A stretch of DNA of 64,000 nucleotides from Nitrososphaerota archaeon. GTDB lineage: Archaea; Thermoproteota; Nitrososphaeria; Nitrososphaerales; Nitrosopumilaceae. Both the position numbers and the translations under genes were made by a program. A model generated the notes under the pieces. The model saw only the letters and a list, made by a program, of their open reading frames with translations. It was not told the DNA's origin and did no database searches. Below, in pieces: positions 16,061-23,449 of the stretch; positions within the stretch are counted from its first letter, which is position 1, and each line of letters begins with the position of its first letter. The stretch lies in NCBI GenBank assembly GCA_021325615.1, contig JAJPGU010000032.1, forward strand, positions 1 to 64,000, written 5' to 3'.

Positions 16061-17359
16061 TCACGTCGTCATTTTTTGGAGGAACAAAATGGCCAGCATT
16101 GCCACTAATGACGCGCTCATAATTACTAGCGTAACACACCCCAATATGTTCGACAGCAGCCCGTTTGTTCTACTCCCAAGAATCCTCCTGTCATTTGAGA
16201 TCTTGAGGATGACAAACAACATTGGGACTGTAACAATCCCGCTGATTACCGAGGCGTATACAAGCATCATGATTGGGTCCAAGTGGATGAGGTTTATCCA
16301 CAGGCCTAATACGGTTGAGGCTACAATTACAAGATAGAACCCTTTTGCCTGCCCCGGTTTCTTGCTTAGTCCCTGCTTCCATCCCAAGCCTTCCGAAATT
16401 GCATATGCCGAGGAGCCTGCAAGTACCGGGATTGCCAGAAGACCAGTCCCTATTATACCCAGAGCGAAGAGCGCCTCGGCAATCTTTCCTGCGTTTGCAA
16501 AGTTGTGAACAAGCGGCTCAAGAGCTCTTGCGGCCTGGTCGGCGGTTTGTATCTCTAACACATTATTTGCATGAAGCGTGTTTGCCATGACTATTATTAT
16601 GAACCACATTATCACCTGCGAAAAAACCATCCCAAGAACACTGTCTGCCCTCATCACTCGGATGTCGCGTTGTGTTATCCTTGGCCGTCCTGTGCCAATT
16701 TCTGGGATTTTTTTCTTGGCAAGGTCCTCCTCTGCCTCTTCCGATGCCTGCCAGAAGAACGCATACGGCGATATCGTCGCCCCAAAAAAGGCCAGAAACA
16801 TTAGTAGAAAATTTTCATTGAACTCAAAGTGGGGGATGAGCGTAGAGAGCGCCACTTGGCTCCAGTCGGTGTTTACAGCAAAGGCGGCAGCAACGTATGC
16901 AAATAGCACCAGAGTGGTGTACTTGAGCATTCTCGCGTACCTGGCATATGAGAAGAAAACCTCCGTAAACAGGACGAATGCAGAAAATGCCACGGTGACA
17001 AGAACGGCTGGTATGCCAGGAAAAAAAATCTGAACCGAGGATCCCATGACGCCAAGATCAGCACCTATCGTTATGCAGTTTGATACCAAGAGAAGGCCCA
17101 CGATTGGCAAAACTCCTTTTCTCGAATACTTTTTACCCACGGCACCGATAATCCCACCGCCCGTGGTCAGCCCTATTCTCCCACACATCTCCTGTATTGC
17201 AGTCATTAACGGCAACTGGAAAAGGGCAAGCCATGAGAGCCCCAGTCCGAATTGGGCTCCACCCTGGGCATACGTCCCTATTCCGGAGGGGTCATCATCT
17301 GAGGCACCGCTTATCAATCCCGGTCCCAAGAATCTAGAGAGATAGTCACGAATTTTCAT
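16061..17359 (-). CDS. Nramp-family divalent metal transporter
   Basis: 432 aa from MKIRDYLSRFLGPGL at 17359 (448 aa from 17407, which would overlap the upstream gene). Eleven or so transmembrane segments. The metal-site motif of helix 1 reads ISGASDDDPSGIGTY, matching the D-P-x-x-x-G pattern. In helix 6 the usual M-P-H is replaced by a different segment near GATISPYAFFWQASEE. Proton-driven Mn2+/Fe2+ uptake is the family role, but the changed helix 6 also occurs in Mg-type NRMT proteins. Last gene of a minus-strand unit with 17382-18860. Confidence 0.88.
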   Translation of the reverse strand: MKIRDYLSRFLGPGLISGASDDDPSGIGTYAQGGAQFGLGLSWLALFQLPLMTAIQEMCGRIGLTTGGGIIGAVGKKYSRKGVLPIVGLLLVSNCITIGADLGVMGSSVQIFFPGIPAVLVTVAFSAFVLFTEVFFSYARYARMLKYTTLVLFAYVAAAFAVNTDWSQVALSTLIPHFEFNENFLLMFLAFFGATISPYAFFWQASEEAEEDLAKKKIPEIGTGRPRITQRDIRVMRADSVLGMVFSQVIMWFIIIVMANTLHANNVLEIQTADQAARALEPLVHNFANAGKIAEALFALGIIGTGLLAIPVLAGSSAYAISEGLGWKQGLSKKPGQAKGFYLVIVASTVLGLWINLIHLDPIMMLVYASVISGIVTVPMLFVILKISNDRRILGSRTNGLLSNILGCVTLVIMSASLVAMLAILFLQKMTT

Positions 17360-17381
17360 GACGGGGCACCTTAGCCTTTGT

Positions 17382-18026
17382 TCAGGAACCGCCTGCCTTG
17401 TGGCCATATTGCCTAAGAATTTCCATTACCTGAATATCCTCGACCTGGTCAAATTCATTGTAAAATTCCCCCACCGCACTGAAAAATTCCGGAGCCTCCA
17501 GAACTACCACCTCCACCATCTGCGATAGCTTTTCAATCGTTTCTCTTGGCCCCACTGGGACTGCGGCTATCAGCTTTTTCGGGTGCTGCTTTTTGAGCCA
17601 CATAATGGCGGCAAACATGGTAGCCCCTGTAGCGATGCCGTCATCCACCACTATGACAGTCTTGCCCTCCAAATCATATTTGATGTTTCCCCGGAATTTC
17701 ATGAGGCGGCGCTCGATTTCCCTAAGTTCTGACTTGATTTCCGACTCGATGTACTGCTGGGGGACGTTCAACGCACTTATGATGTCAGTATTTGGAAAAA
17801 AACTTCCATCATGCATTACCGCGCCAATAGCTAGCTCCTTGTTGTATGGGGCTCCGATCTTCCGTGAAACGATAATGTCCAACTTGGCGCCGAGCTCTTT
17901 GGCAATGACATCCCCTGTTACCACCCCTCCCCGGGGGATTGCAAGTATGACGGGTTTTTCATCACGAATCGTTTCCAGCCTTTTCGCAAGCTTGTATGCA
18001 GCGTCAATCCTGTCCTGAAATGTCAT
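17382..18026 (-). CDS. Phosphoribosyltransferase-domain protein
   Basis: 214 aa from an ATG at 18026 that overlaps the stop of the hydrolase (ATGA). Type I PRTase fold: PVILAIPRGGVVTGDVIA, a KIGAPYNKELAIGAV flap, and the PRPP loop VIVVDDGIATGATM. The family is widespread as a PRTase/alpha-beta hydrolase pair in archaea and some bacteria; its base substrate is unknown. Translational coupling with the hydrolase supports joint function. Confidence 0.88.
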   Translation of the reverse strand: MTFQDRIDAAYKLAKRLETIRDEKPVILAIPRGGVVTGDVIAKELGAKLDIIVSRKIGAPYNKELAIGAVMHDGSFFPNTDIISALNVPQQYIESEIKSELREIERRLMKFRGNIKYDLEGKTVIVVDDGIATGATMFAAIMWLKKQHPKKLIAAVPVGPRETIEKLSQMVEVVVLEAPEFFSAVGEFYNEFDQVEDIQVMEILRQYGHKAGGS

Positions 18027-18703
18027 TTCTTTTTTGGCCCCAAGTATTTCAAGAACCAATCGCAGGCATACCGCGCAACCTCCTCCAGTTTACCCCGTTC
18101 TTCAAAAAGATGGGTTGCTCCAGGCACAATCACCAGCTTCTTTTCAGAGGTGAGTATAGAAAGGGCATTCCTGTTCAATTCAATTACGGGTTCATCATTT
18201 CCGCCCACAATCAAAAGTGTGGGGCATCTTACCTTTGCCAGACTATCTCCTGCAAGGTCTGGTCTTCCCCCGCGAGAAACCACCGCCTTTACCACATCAG
18301 GCCTTTCCGAGGCGGCAACAAGTGCTGCCCCACCCCCTGTGCTTGCCCCAAAATATCCTATACCGAGTCCTGCAAGATCAGGGGCTTTGATTACCCAATC
18401 CGTCGCATCAGCCAGCCTTCTGGCAAGGAGCTGGATGTCGAACCTCAGGTAACCCGTCTCGGAATCTTGTGCTTCCTCCTCTAGAGTAAGGAGGTCGAAA
18501 AGTAGCGTTGCAATACCATTTTTGTTAAGCTCCTCGGCTACAAATCGGTTTCTTGGACTTTGCCTACTGCTTCCACTGCCATGGGCAAAAAGGACAATCC
18601 CGATGGCGCCCTCCGGTACGGCAATGTTTCCCGCCAATTCCACCCGTCCCGCCTTTATAGAGACGTTATCGGCGTTCCTTCGACTTCTTGTGTACGTCTC
18701 CAT
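18023..18703 (-). CDS. Alpha/beta hydrolase (dienelactone hydrolase-like)
   Basis: 226 aa. GIVLFAHGSGSSRQSPRN forms the oxyanion region; the nucleophile elbow is GYFGASTGGGAAL (G-x-S-x-G with Ser near 117), the acid is in LIVGGNDEPV, and the His in PGATHLFEE. So the catalytic triad looks complete. Cytoplasmic, substrate unknown; a dienelactone-hydrolase-like esterase is the usual label. It is in one unit with the PRTase (ATGA overlap) and the Cys-rich gene upstream (38-bp overlap). Confidence 0.9.
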   Translation of the reverse strand: METYTRSRRNADNVSIKAGRVELAGNIAVPEGAIGIVLFAHGSGSSRQSPRNRFVAEELNKNGIATLLFDLLTLEEEAQDSETGYLRFDIQLLARRLADATDWVIKAPDLAGLGIGYFGASTGGGAALVAASERPDVVKAVVSRGGRPDLAGDSLAKVRCPTLLIVGGNDEPVIELNRNALSILTSEKKLVIVPGATHLFEERGKLEEVARYACDWFLKYLGPKKK

Positions 18704-18860
18704 ACCCTATCATTCCATCCAGAACCATATTGTGGTCATATTTTTTGCAACAAGTGCATCGAAGTTTGAGGCAGTCCCTTGCCAGGCCATGGTTGCAATT
18801 CTTGCAGGAACACACGGTGTCCCTGGATATCTCATCAAGCCCGCTAGTTTTGTCCGACAT
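18666..18860 (-). CDS. Small Cys-rich protein, putative zinc binding
   Basis: 64 aa from the Met at 18860 (frame open to 18908). CSCKNC and CTCCKKYDH give two closely spaced Cys clusters that could bind one zinc. No named family. It overlaps the hydrolase start by 38 bp in another frame, and palindrome site 11 with a TTAAAATAATT TATA-like box lies upstream, so it is probably the first gene of the 18860-16061 unit. Confidence 0.6.
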   Translation of the reverse strand: MSDKTSGLDEISRDTVCSCKNCNHGLARDCLKLRCTCCKKYDHNMVLDGMIGYGDVHKKSKERR

Positions 18861-18966
18861 ATTCCAAGCAAAAAACCCGCTCCACGGCCTTACAAAAACT
18901 ATATCCACTCAAAAAAAACACGGTCATACAGAAAAAGGACCATGAAATTATTTTAATAGGGACTCC

Positions 18967-18986
18967 GATTATCAGCGGTGATAATC
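18967..18986 (-). promoter_or_regulatory. Palindrome site 11
   Basis: GATTATCA-GCGG-TGATAATC, 16/16. TATA-like CTATTAAAATAA lies on its minus-strand side, so it most likely serves the minus unit starting at 18860; site 12 is 35 bp away. Confidence 0.75.
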
Positions 18987-19001
18987 TACTGCCTAGCGCA
19001 G

Positions 19002-19021
19002 GATTATCAGTTTTGAGATTC
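19002..19021 (+). promoter_or_regulatory. Palindrome site 12
   Basis: GATTATCA-GTTT-TGAGATTC, 14/16, 40 nt before the ATG at 19062. TATA-like CTTAATTACG lies between. Confidence 0.7.
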
Positions 19022-19061
19022 AGGAGTTGTCTTAATTACGATTTCCCATAATCCCATAATA

Positions 19062-19517
19062 ATGACAAATGACACCTACAGATCCCTGCTTGTTCCCTAT
19101 GACGGCTCGGTTTTCTCACAACGAGCGTTAGTGAGAGCCAAGGATCTTGCAAAGTCATTTGGCTCCGTCCTTACCATAGCCTCAATTGTTGACATTAGCA
19201 GTGTTCCATCCCCGGGCCTGATACGATCCGGGGAGAGAAAGGCCCTTGAGAGGATAAGGCAATCTGTCATGCAGTCTGTAAGGGGCGCCTTGGAGAAAAT
19301 CCAGAAAGGATGCATCGAAGAGGGGATCAAAACCAAGATTTTAGTCATGGAGGGGTCGGCCGCAGCCTCGTTATTGAAAATAATATCTGAAAACAAGATA
19401 GACATGGTCATAATTGGAAGCAGAGGTCTCTCTGGCATATCAAGAGTCAAGGCCTTAGGAAGCGTAAGCAGGAAAATTTCCGAGGTCGCCGATTGCCCTG
19501 TGATGATTATAAGGTAG
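19062..19517 (+). CDS. Universal stress protein, ten-residue-spacer subfamily
   Basis: 151 aa. RSLLVPYDGSVFSQRAL opens the domain; the nucleotide motif is G-SR-G-LSGISRVKAL-GS, one residue longer than the classical nine, as in 13117 and 40696. Ends CPVMIIR. Monocistronic as far as visible, with the operator and TATA spacing typical of the window. Confidence 0.92.
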   Translation: MTNDTYRSLLVPYDGSVFSQRALVRAKDLAKSFGSVLTIASIVDISSVPSPGLIRSGERKALERIRQSVMQSVRGALEKIQKGCIEEGIKTKILVMEGSAAASLLKIISENKIDMVIIGSRGLSGISRVKALGSVSRKISEVADCPVMIIR

Positions 19518-19592
19518 GCTGGCGTCGCTTGCTTTCAGAGCCTTCGCCGCTGGATATTTCTCACGATGTCACATCCAACCATCATAGGGATC

Positions 19593-19612
19593 GAATTTCA
19601 TGGGTGATAATC
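19593..19612 (+). promoter_or_regulatory. Palindrome site 13
   Basis: GAATTTCA-TGGG-TGATAATC, 14/16, 66 nt before the TTG at 19679. Confidence 0.6.
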
Positions 19613-19678
19613 AGACCTGGAAATCTAAACCTGACTTAAAGTCCTTCAATCCCCCTGCCTTATCTAGGAGGAATCAAT

Positions 19679-20131
19679 TTGGCATTGGATTTACAAGGCA
19701 CGTTGAGCCTTGCCCAGACGATAGGCATCGTTGGATCGCTTGTGATTGCATTTTATTATTCCAGGATTGAAACAAACCACTTTTACCGCGAATTTCGAAC
19801 CCATGTGATAAGTGAGCTTACTGAAAAGATGCACCGTATAGGGGAGATAATAATCGAGCATCCCGAGCTTGCCAAAATAGTAAATCAGGTAGATCCACCC
19901 GAGCAGGTTTTCGCAATTTACATCTTATCAGTATACAACCAAGCCTTTAACATGTACAGGAGGGACCTGCTAAATGAGGCGATTTGGTCTGGTTGGACCC
20001 AGATGATGAGAAGCAGCTTCCGCGATGGTACCATTGGAGATTACTGGAAAAAATTTAATGCAGATAGTAGGTTTAGCCCCGGGTTTAGGGAGTTTGTCAA
20101 CAGCGTGATAATTGCAAGACAAGACCCATGA
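19679..20131 (+). CDS. Membrane-anchored hypothetical protein
   Basis: 150 aa from a TTG start. One N-terminal hydrophobic helix (about residues 9-25, IGIVGSLVIAFYYS) followed by a soluble helical domain with Trp-rich EAIWSGWTQMM and a FREFVN segment. This resembles small membrane-anchored proteins with a C-terminal four-helix region found across archaea and bacteria, without known function. A possible AGGAGG-like ribosome site (taggaggaatc) lies just before the start, which is unusual in this mostly leaderless genome. Confidence 0.7.
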   Translation: MALDLQGTLSLAQTIGIVGSLVIAFYYSRIETNHFYREFRTHVISELTEKMHRIGEIIIEHPELAKIVNQVDPPEQVFAIYILSVYNQAFNMYRRDLLNEAIWSGWTQMMRSSFRDGTIGDYWKKFNADSRFSPGFREFVNSVIIARQDP

Positions 20132-20261
20132 CATCGTTTGCTGTTTCAGGAGAAATGGAACCATCTTGACCGTGGTTGGTCCTTTATTTCATGTTGATAA
20201 AGAAGCCATTTGTAAAATTATGATTACCGGCCGCAGGATTGACCGCCCGTTGATTCCTAGT

Positions 20262-21035
20262 TTAGACAGCCTTCATTCTTTTGAATGAGAATATTCCCGC
20301 CGCCCCAAGGATTATAGTGAAACCAAGCAAAATCAGGATGTCGACTTCAAAAGGTCGGTCTCCCACGCCCAACAATGCAGACCTCATCGCACTAACAGCG
20401 TAGGTGGCAGGGTCTATGGAAGTTAGTATCGAGAGCCATGCGGGCAACTTGTCAAGAGGAAACAGAGCACCGCTTAAGAAAAAGAGTGGAAACACGACGA
20501 AGCTTGCTATCATCTGAAAGCCTTCCAAACTCTGCATGTAGCTTCCCAAGGCAAGGCCCAACGATGTGAGGGTAAAGGAGAGAAGGATGACTATTACGGT
20601 GGCCTCAATCACTCCCACGAATGAATATGGGATGCCAATCAAGGCGCCCACACAAAGGAGGATTGCAGCCTGGATAAGGGAGCTTGTCATGCCTCCAAGG
20701 GCCTTCCCTACAAAGATTGTACCCCTGCTCACCGGGGCCACCATGACGCTTTTTAGAAAATCAAACTTTCTGTCCCATATTATGTAAGAGCCAAAAAATA
20801 TGGAGGTAAAGATTACCGACATGCATACAATTCCTGGAAAGATGAATTTCTGGTATCCTACTGATTCCCCGCCAGGGAGCATTGCCACCGATCCGAAGCC
20901 AATTCCAATCACGAAAAGCCATAGAAGTGGCGTGAAAGTCGATGCAACAAGCCTGCTCCTTTCCCTCAGGAATACCTTGAATTCCCTCAGCCAAAGGGCA
21001 TACATCTTTTCAAACAGAGTTATCCTACCTGCCAT
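20262..21035 (-). CDS. ABC-2 type transporter permease
   Basis: 257 aa from the Met at 21035. Six hydrophobic segments in the ABC-2 arrangement: LWLREFKVFLRERSRL amphipathic start, then helices, and the hallmark FPLFFLSGALFPLDKLPAWL loop. Partner of the ATPase at 21025-21978, overlapping it by 11 bp. Drug/lipid/polysaccharide exporter class; substrate unknown. Confidence 0.92.
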   Translation of the reverse strand: MAGRITLFEKMYALWLREFKVFLRERSRLVASTFTPLLWLFVIGIGFGSVAMLPGGESVGYQKFIFPGIVCMSVIFTSIFFGSYIIWDRKFDFLKSVMVAPVSRGTIFVGKALGGMTSSLIQAAILLCVGALIGIPYSFVGVIEATVIVILLSFTLTSLGLALGSYMQSLEGFQMIASFVVFPLFFLSGALFPLDKLPAWLSILTSIDPATYAVSAMRSALLGVGDRPFEVDILILLGFTIILGAAGIFSFKRMKAV

Positions 21036-21978
21036 ACTGCGCATACCTCTCCATATATCCCCCCTCACCCTGTTCCTTGATGGTTTTCGAGGCTAACTTT
21101 ATGAAAACATCATTCAGGTCCGGCGACCTGAATTCTACAGAATCTGCGTCTACATGCCTTAAAATGTCCGGGATGTTTTCTCTGGCATTATCAACATACA
21201 TCATTATTTCTCCCTCTACAAGTTCTATTCTCCTAATGTAGATCAATTTTCTCAGCGATTCCAAGTCTGGGAAAGACTTTGGCCGTAACTTGACAATGTC
21301 GCCCCCGATGGATTTCTTCAGGTTGCTCGGGGTATCAAGGGCTATTACCCTCCCCTCGTCTATTATCCCAATTCGGTTGCAGAGATGATCAGCTTCCTCC
21401 ATGTAATGTGTTGTAAGTATCAGTGTTACCTCTTTTTCCTTGACAAGTTTTTTGATATAATCCCACATCATTCCTCGGCTGCTCGGATCAAGCCCCAATG
21501 TAGGCTCGTCAAGGAACATCACAGTTGGCTCGTGCAAGAGGCCTCTTGCGATTTCAAGCCTCCTCCTCATCCCTCCCGAGTATTTTTTTACCTGGTCGTG
21601 CTGCCTCTCGCCAAGCCCCACAAGATCCAACACGGATTGAATTCTTTTCTCCCTTTCAAATGATGGGACCCCATAGAGGAAGGCGTGGATCTTCAGGTTC
21701 TCGTACCCCGTAAGCATGTCATCGCTGCTAGGGGTCTGAAAAACAATGCCTATTGATGCCCTAACCTTTGCCGGCTGGGAGATTATATCATAGCCATTCA
21801 CGATTGCGGTACCTGAGCTAGGCTTGAGCAGCGTGGCCAGCATGTGAATCACGGTAGTCTTTCCTGCGCCATTAGGACCAAGCAGTCCAAACACCTCGTT
21901 TTTACCAATTTCGAGATTCACGTTGTCGACCGCTAGAAGGTTCTCATACTTTTTTGTGAGATTACGTATCTTTATCAA
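21025..21978 (-). CDS. ABC transporter ATP-binding protein, DrrA/CcmA type
   Basis: 317 aa. Walker A GPNGAGKTT near residue 35, signature KYSGGMRRRLEIARGL near 135, Walker B VMFLDEPTLGLD, switch His in TTHYMEEAD. A C-terminal domain (from about 220) of the DrrA kind follows. First gene of the exporter pair; start at 21978 is 41 nt from palindrome site 14. Confidence 0.94.
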   Translation of the reverse strand: MIKIRNLTKKYENLLAVDNVNLEIGKNEVFGLLGPNGAGKTTVIHMLATLLKPSSGTAIVNGYDIISQPAKVRASIGIVFQTPSSDDMLTGYENLKIHAFLYGVPSFEREKRIQSVLDLVGLGERQHDQVKKYSGGMRRRLEIARGLLHEPTVMFLDEPTLGLDPSSRGMMWDYIKKLVKEKEVTLILTTHYMEEADHLCNRIGIIDEGRVIALDTPSNLKKSIGGDIVKLRPKSFPDLESLRKLIYIRRIELVEGEIMMYVDNARENIPDILRHVDADSVEFRSPDLNDVFIKLASKTIKEQGEGGYMERYAQYGR

Positions 21979-22019
21979 TTATATCAATTGGTACGCAGAC
22001 GATATTATATTTTGGATGG

Positions 22020-22039
22020 TATTATCAGGACTGGATTTC
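22020..22039. promoter_or_regulatory. Palindrome site 14
   Basis: TATTATCA-GGAC-TGGATTTC, 11/16. The gap is 41 nt to the ABC ATPase start at 21978; on the plus side TATA-like GCCTTAAATG and a small GTG frame at 22073 follow. Confidence 0.5.
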
Positions 22040-22072
22040 GGTATCCGCCTTAAATGGCAGAAATTTGCAAAG

Positions 22073-22183
22073 GTGTCTCATCGACGGCCAGAAGCCTTCA
22101 CAGAAATGAATACCTTCCTCGAGAGGAAACCAAATATCTACCGCTCGCAGGATTTGCACAAGGCGGAGGGAAGAGAGGATTAG
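22073..22183 (+). CDS. Possible small leaderless ORF
   Basis: 36 aa from GTG. Polar, charged (EAFTEMNTFLERKPNIY), no Cys. Support is positional only: a palindrome and a TATA-like GCCTTAAATG at 22047-22056 place a transcription start near the GTG. No family recognised; it may be non-coding. Confidence 0.35.
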   Translation: MSHRRPEAFTEMNTFLERKPNIYRSQDLHKAEGRED

Positions 22184-22266
22184 CATCCCTATGCCAAAAA
22201 TGATCTGGGAACTTCCCTTCCTATGAATTGAGGCGGTTTTGTTTCATTTAGCCAATTCTTCGAATA

Positions 22267-22506
22267 TCAAACATGAGAAGCATCGTCGGGATTCGAGTCA
22301 ATTTTCAATTCTGCGAAGAGGCATTCATCCGAACAGTGAGTAAGTTGTCCATCTTTGAGGCCTTGCCCACAGTAGCTACAAATTTTGGTCAACTTGTTCA
22401 CCAGACTCCGTTTTCGGAAACCTGTTTCCTCTGTTTTCATAAAATTTTTCCCATTCGCATCGTTCGAATTCTGGCTGTGTCCCACTGCAGATGATGCCTT
22501 CCACAT
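22267..22506 (-). CDS. Small zinc-finger-like protein
   Basis: 79 aa, or 57 aa from the second Met at 22440. C-terminal half has ICSYCGQGL and LTHCSDECLF: C-x2-C then C-x3-C, a treble-clef-like zinc site. No family name. Predicted transcription start from its TATA-like GGCTTTAAAGC and palindrome site 15 is near 22545. Confidence 0.65.
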   Translation of the reverse strand: MWKASSAVGHSQNSNDANGKNFMKTEETGFRKRSLVNKLTKICSYCGQGLKDGQLTHCSDECLFAELKIDSNPDDASHV

Positions 22507-22582
22507 TCTCCTGATGTATGTCCCTCTTCCCGTTCAACTCGCCAGACTTTTTTTCCTACAGATTGCTTTAAAGCCAAAGTCT

Positions 22583-22602
22583 GATTATCAGAGTTGATAA
22601 CA
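22583..22602 (-). promoter_or_regulatory. Palindrome site 15
   Basis: GATTATCA-GAGT-TGATAACA, 14/16. It lies 76 nt before the ATG at 22506, with TATA-like GGCTTTAAAGC next to it on the minus strand. Confidence 0.65.
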
Positions 22603-22607
22603 ATCGT

Positions 22608-23015
22608 TTATTTTGCCTTCTGAATAGCATTTACAAGTTTTTCCTCGATTTCTAACCCCATATCGAAAAATTTCGGCGAGCCGGAGAGTGATAAGAGCGA
22701 CGTAGGTTTGGCCAAGCTTATCCAGTTTTCTCCGTTTTTTTCATATACCGCTATGGTGCATGGCAGCAAGAGTCCGATTTCGGGCGAGGATTCCAAAACC
22801 TCCCTTGCCGCATTGGGATTGCAGACCTCAAGAAGCTTGTATTCCCCCCCAAGTGCAAGTCCTTTCTTATGCAAAATCTCCTTAAAATCCAGAGTCTCAA
22901 TCACCCCGAATCCAGCCTCTTTTAGGCTTGTTGTCATATCCTCCAGTACTTGGCTGATTCCCTTTATGGTTCGTACAGAATAGCTGAAATTGGATGGCTC
23001 CACCTTTCGTTTCAC
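22608..23015 (-). CDS. DUF302-family protein
   Basis: 135 aa. TLDFKEILHKKGL, YKLLEVCNPNAAREVL, EIGLLLPCTIAVYEKNG and a SPKFFDMG tail match the DUF302 layout. The single LLPC cysteine is a family feature. These dimeric proteins often accompany sulfur or stress genes; no enzymatic activity is established. Start at 23015 is 57 nt from palindrome site 16. Confidence 0.85.
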   Translation of the reverse strand: MKRKVEPSNFSYSVRTIKGISQVLEDMTTSLKEAGFGVIETLDFKEILHKKGLALGGEYKLLEVCNPNAAREVLESSPEIGLLLPCTIAVYEKNGENWISLAKPTSLLSLSGSPKFFDMGLEIEEKLVNAIQKAK

Positions 23016-23072
23016 TCCGGATTTTCCCTCATCATCATAAAGAGCATTAACATAAATTTAACAGACCTATGT

Positions 23073-23092
23073 GAATCCCACGAGTGATAATC
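23073..23092 (-). promoter_or_regulatory. Palindrome site 16
   Basis: GAATCCCA-CGAG-TGATAATC, 13/16. It is 57 nt before the DUF302 start; the region also holds site 17 for the opposite gene. Confidence 0.55.
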
Positions 23093-23140
23093 GCGTCAGG
23101 TTAGCCCCGTTTTAAAATATACACGGTCACAGGCCCGTTC

Positions 23141-23160
23141 AAATATCAATGATGATAATC
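23141..23160 (+). promoter_or_regulatory. Palindrome site 17
   Basis: AAATATCA-ATGA-TGATAATC, 14/16. TATA-like CATTTATTAAAATG follows at once, placing the transcript start near 23203 and favouring the ATG at 23216. Confidence 0.7.
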
Positions 23161-23215
23161 TCTGTTCACATTTATTAAAATGAGAAGCGGTAGATGGCAC
23201 AGGAAGAAACTCCAA

Positions 23216-23434
23216 ATGACTAATCCAGACCATAGGACTTTTCATGTAGACGAGGCGGACCGCGGTTTATGCTACTATTGTGGCAAGCCAGCATCATTCA
23301 AGGTGGGCTTGTGGTCCCAAGGATCAGAAGACTCTGATCAGGGCTGGCGGGCCATACTCATTTGTAAAAACTGCAATGAAAAACACAGGTGGGTGGATGA
23401 ACAAGAATTACCAGATACTTATCTAGGATATTAG
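23216..23434 (+). CDS. Small zinc-ribbon protein upstream of ribonucleotide reductase
   Basis: 72 aa from the ATG at 23216 (an upstream ATG at 23180 would overlap the TATA box). CYYCGK and ICKNCNEKH form a zinc ribbon. It is 15 nt before the reductase gene and surely co-transcribed. Possibly an accessory or redox factor for the reductase; this is inference from position only. Confidence 0.75.
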   Translation: MTNPDHRTFHVDEADRGLCYYCGKPASFKVGLWSQGSEDSDQGWRAILICKNCNEKHRWVDEQELPDTYLGY

Positions 23435-23449
23435 GAACTAAGATATCCA

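Noticed and set aside
20186-20200. TTTCA-TGT-TGATAA in the gap before the ABC permease
   Set aside because: The spacer has three bases, not four, and both flanking genes end here (convergent), so no promoter is expected.
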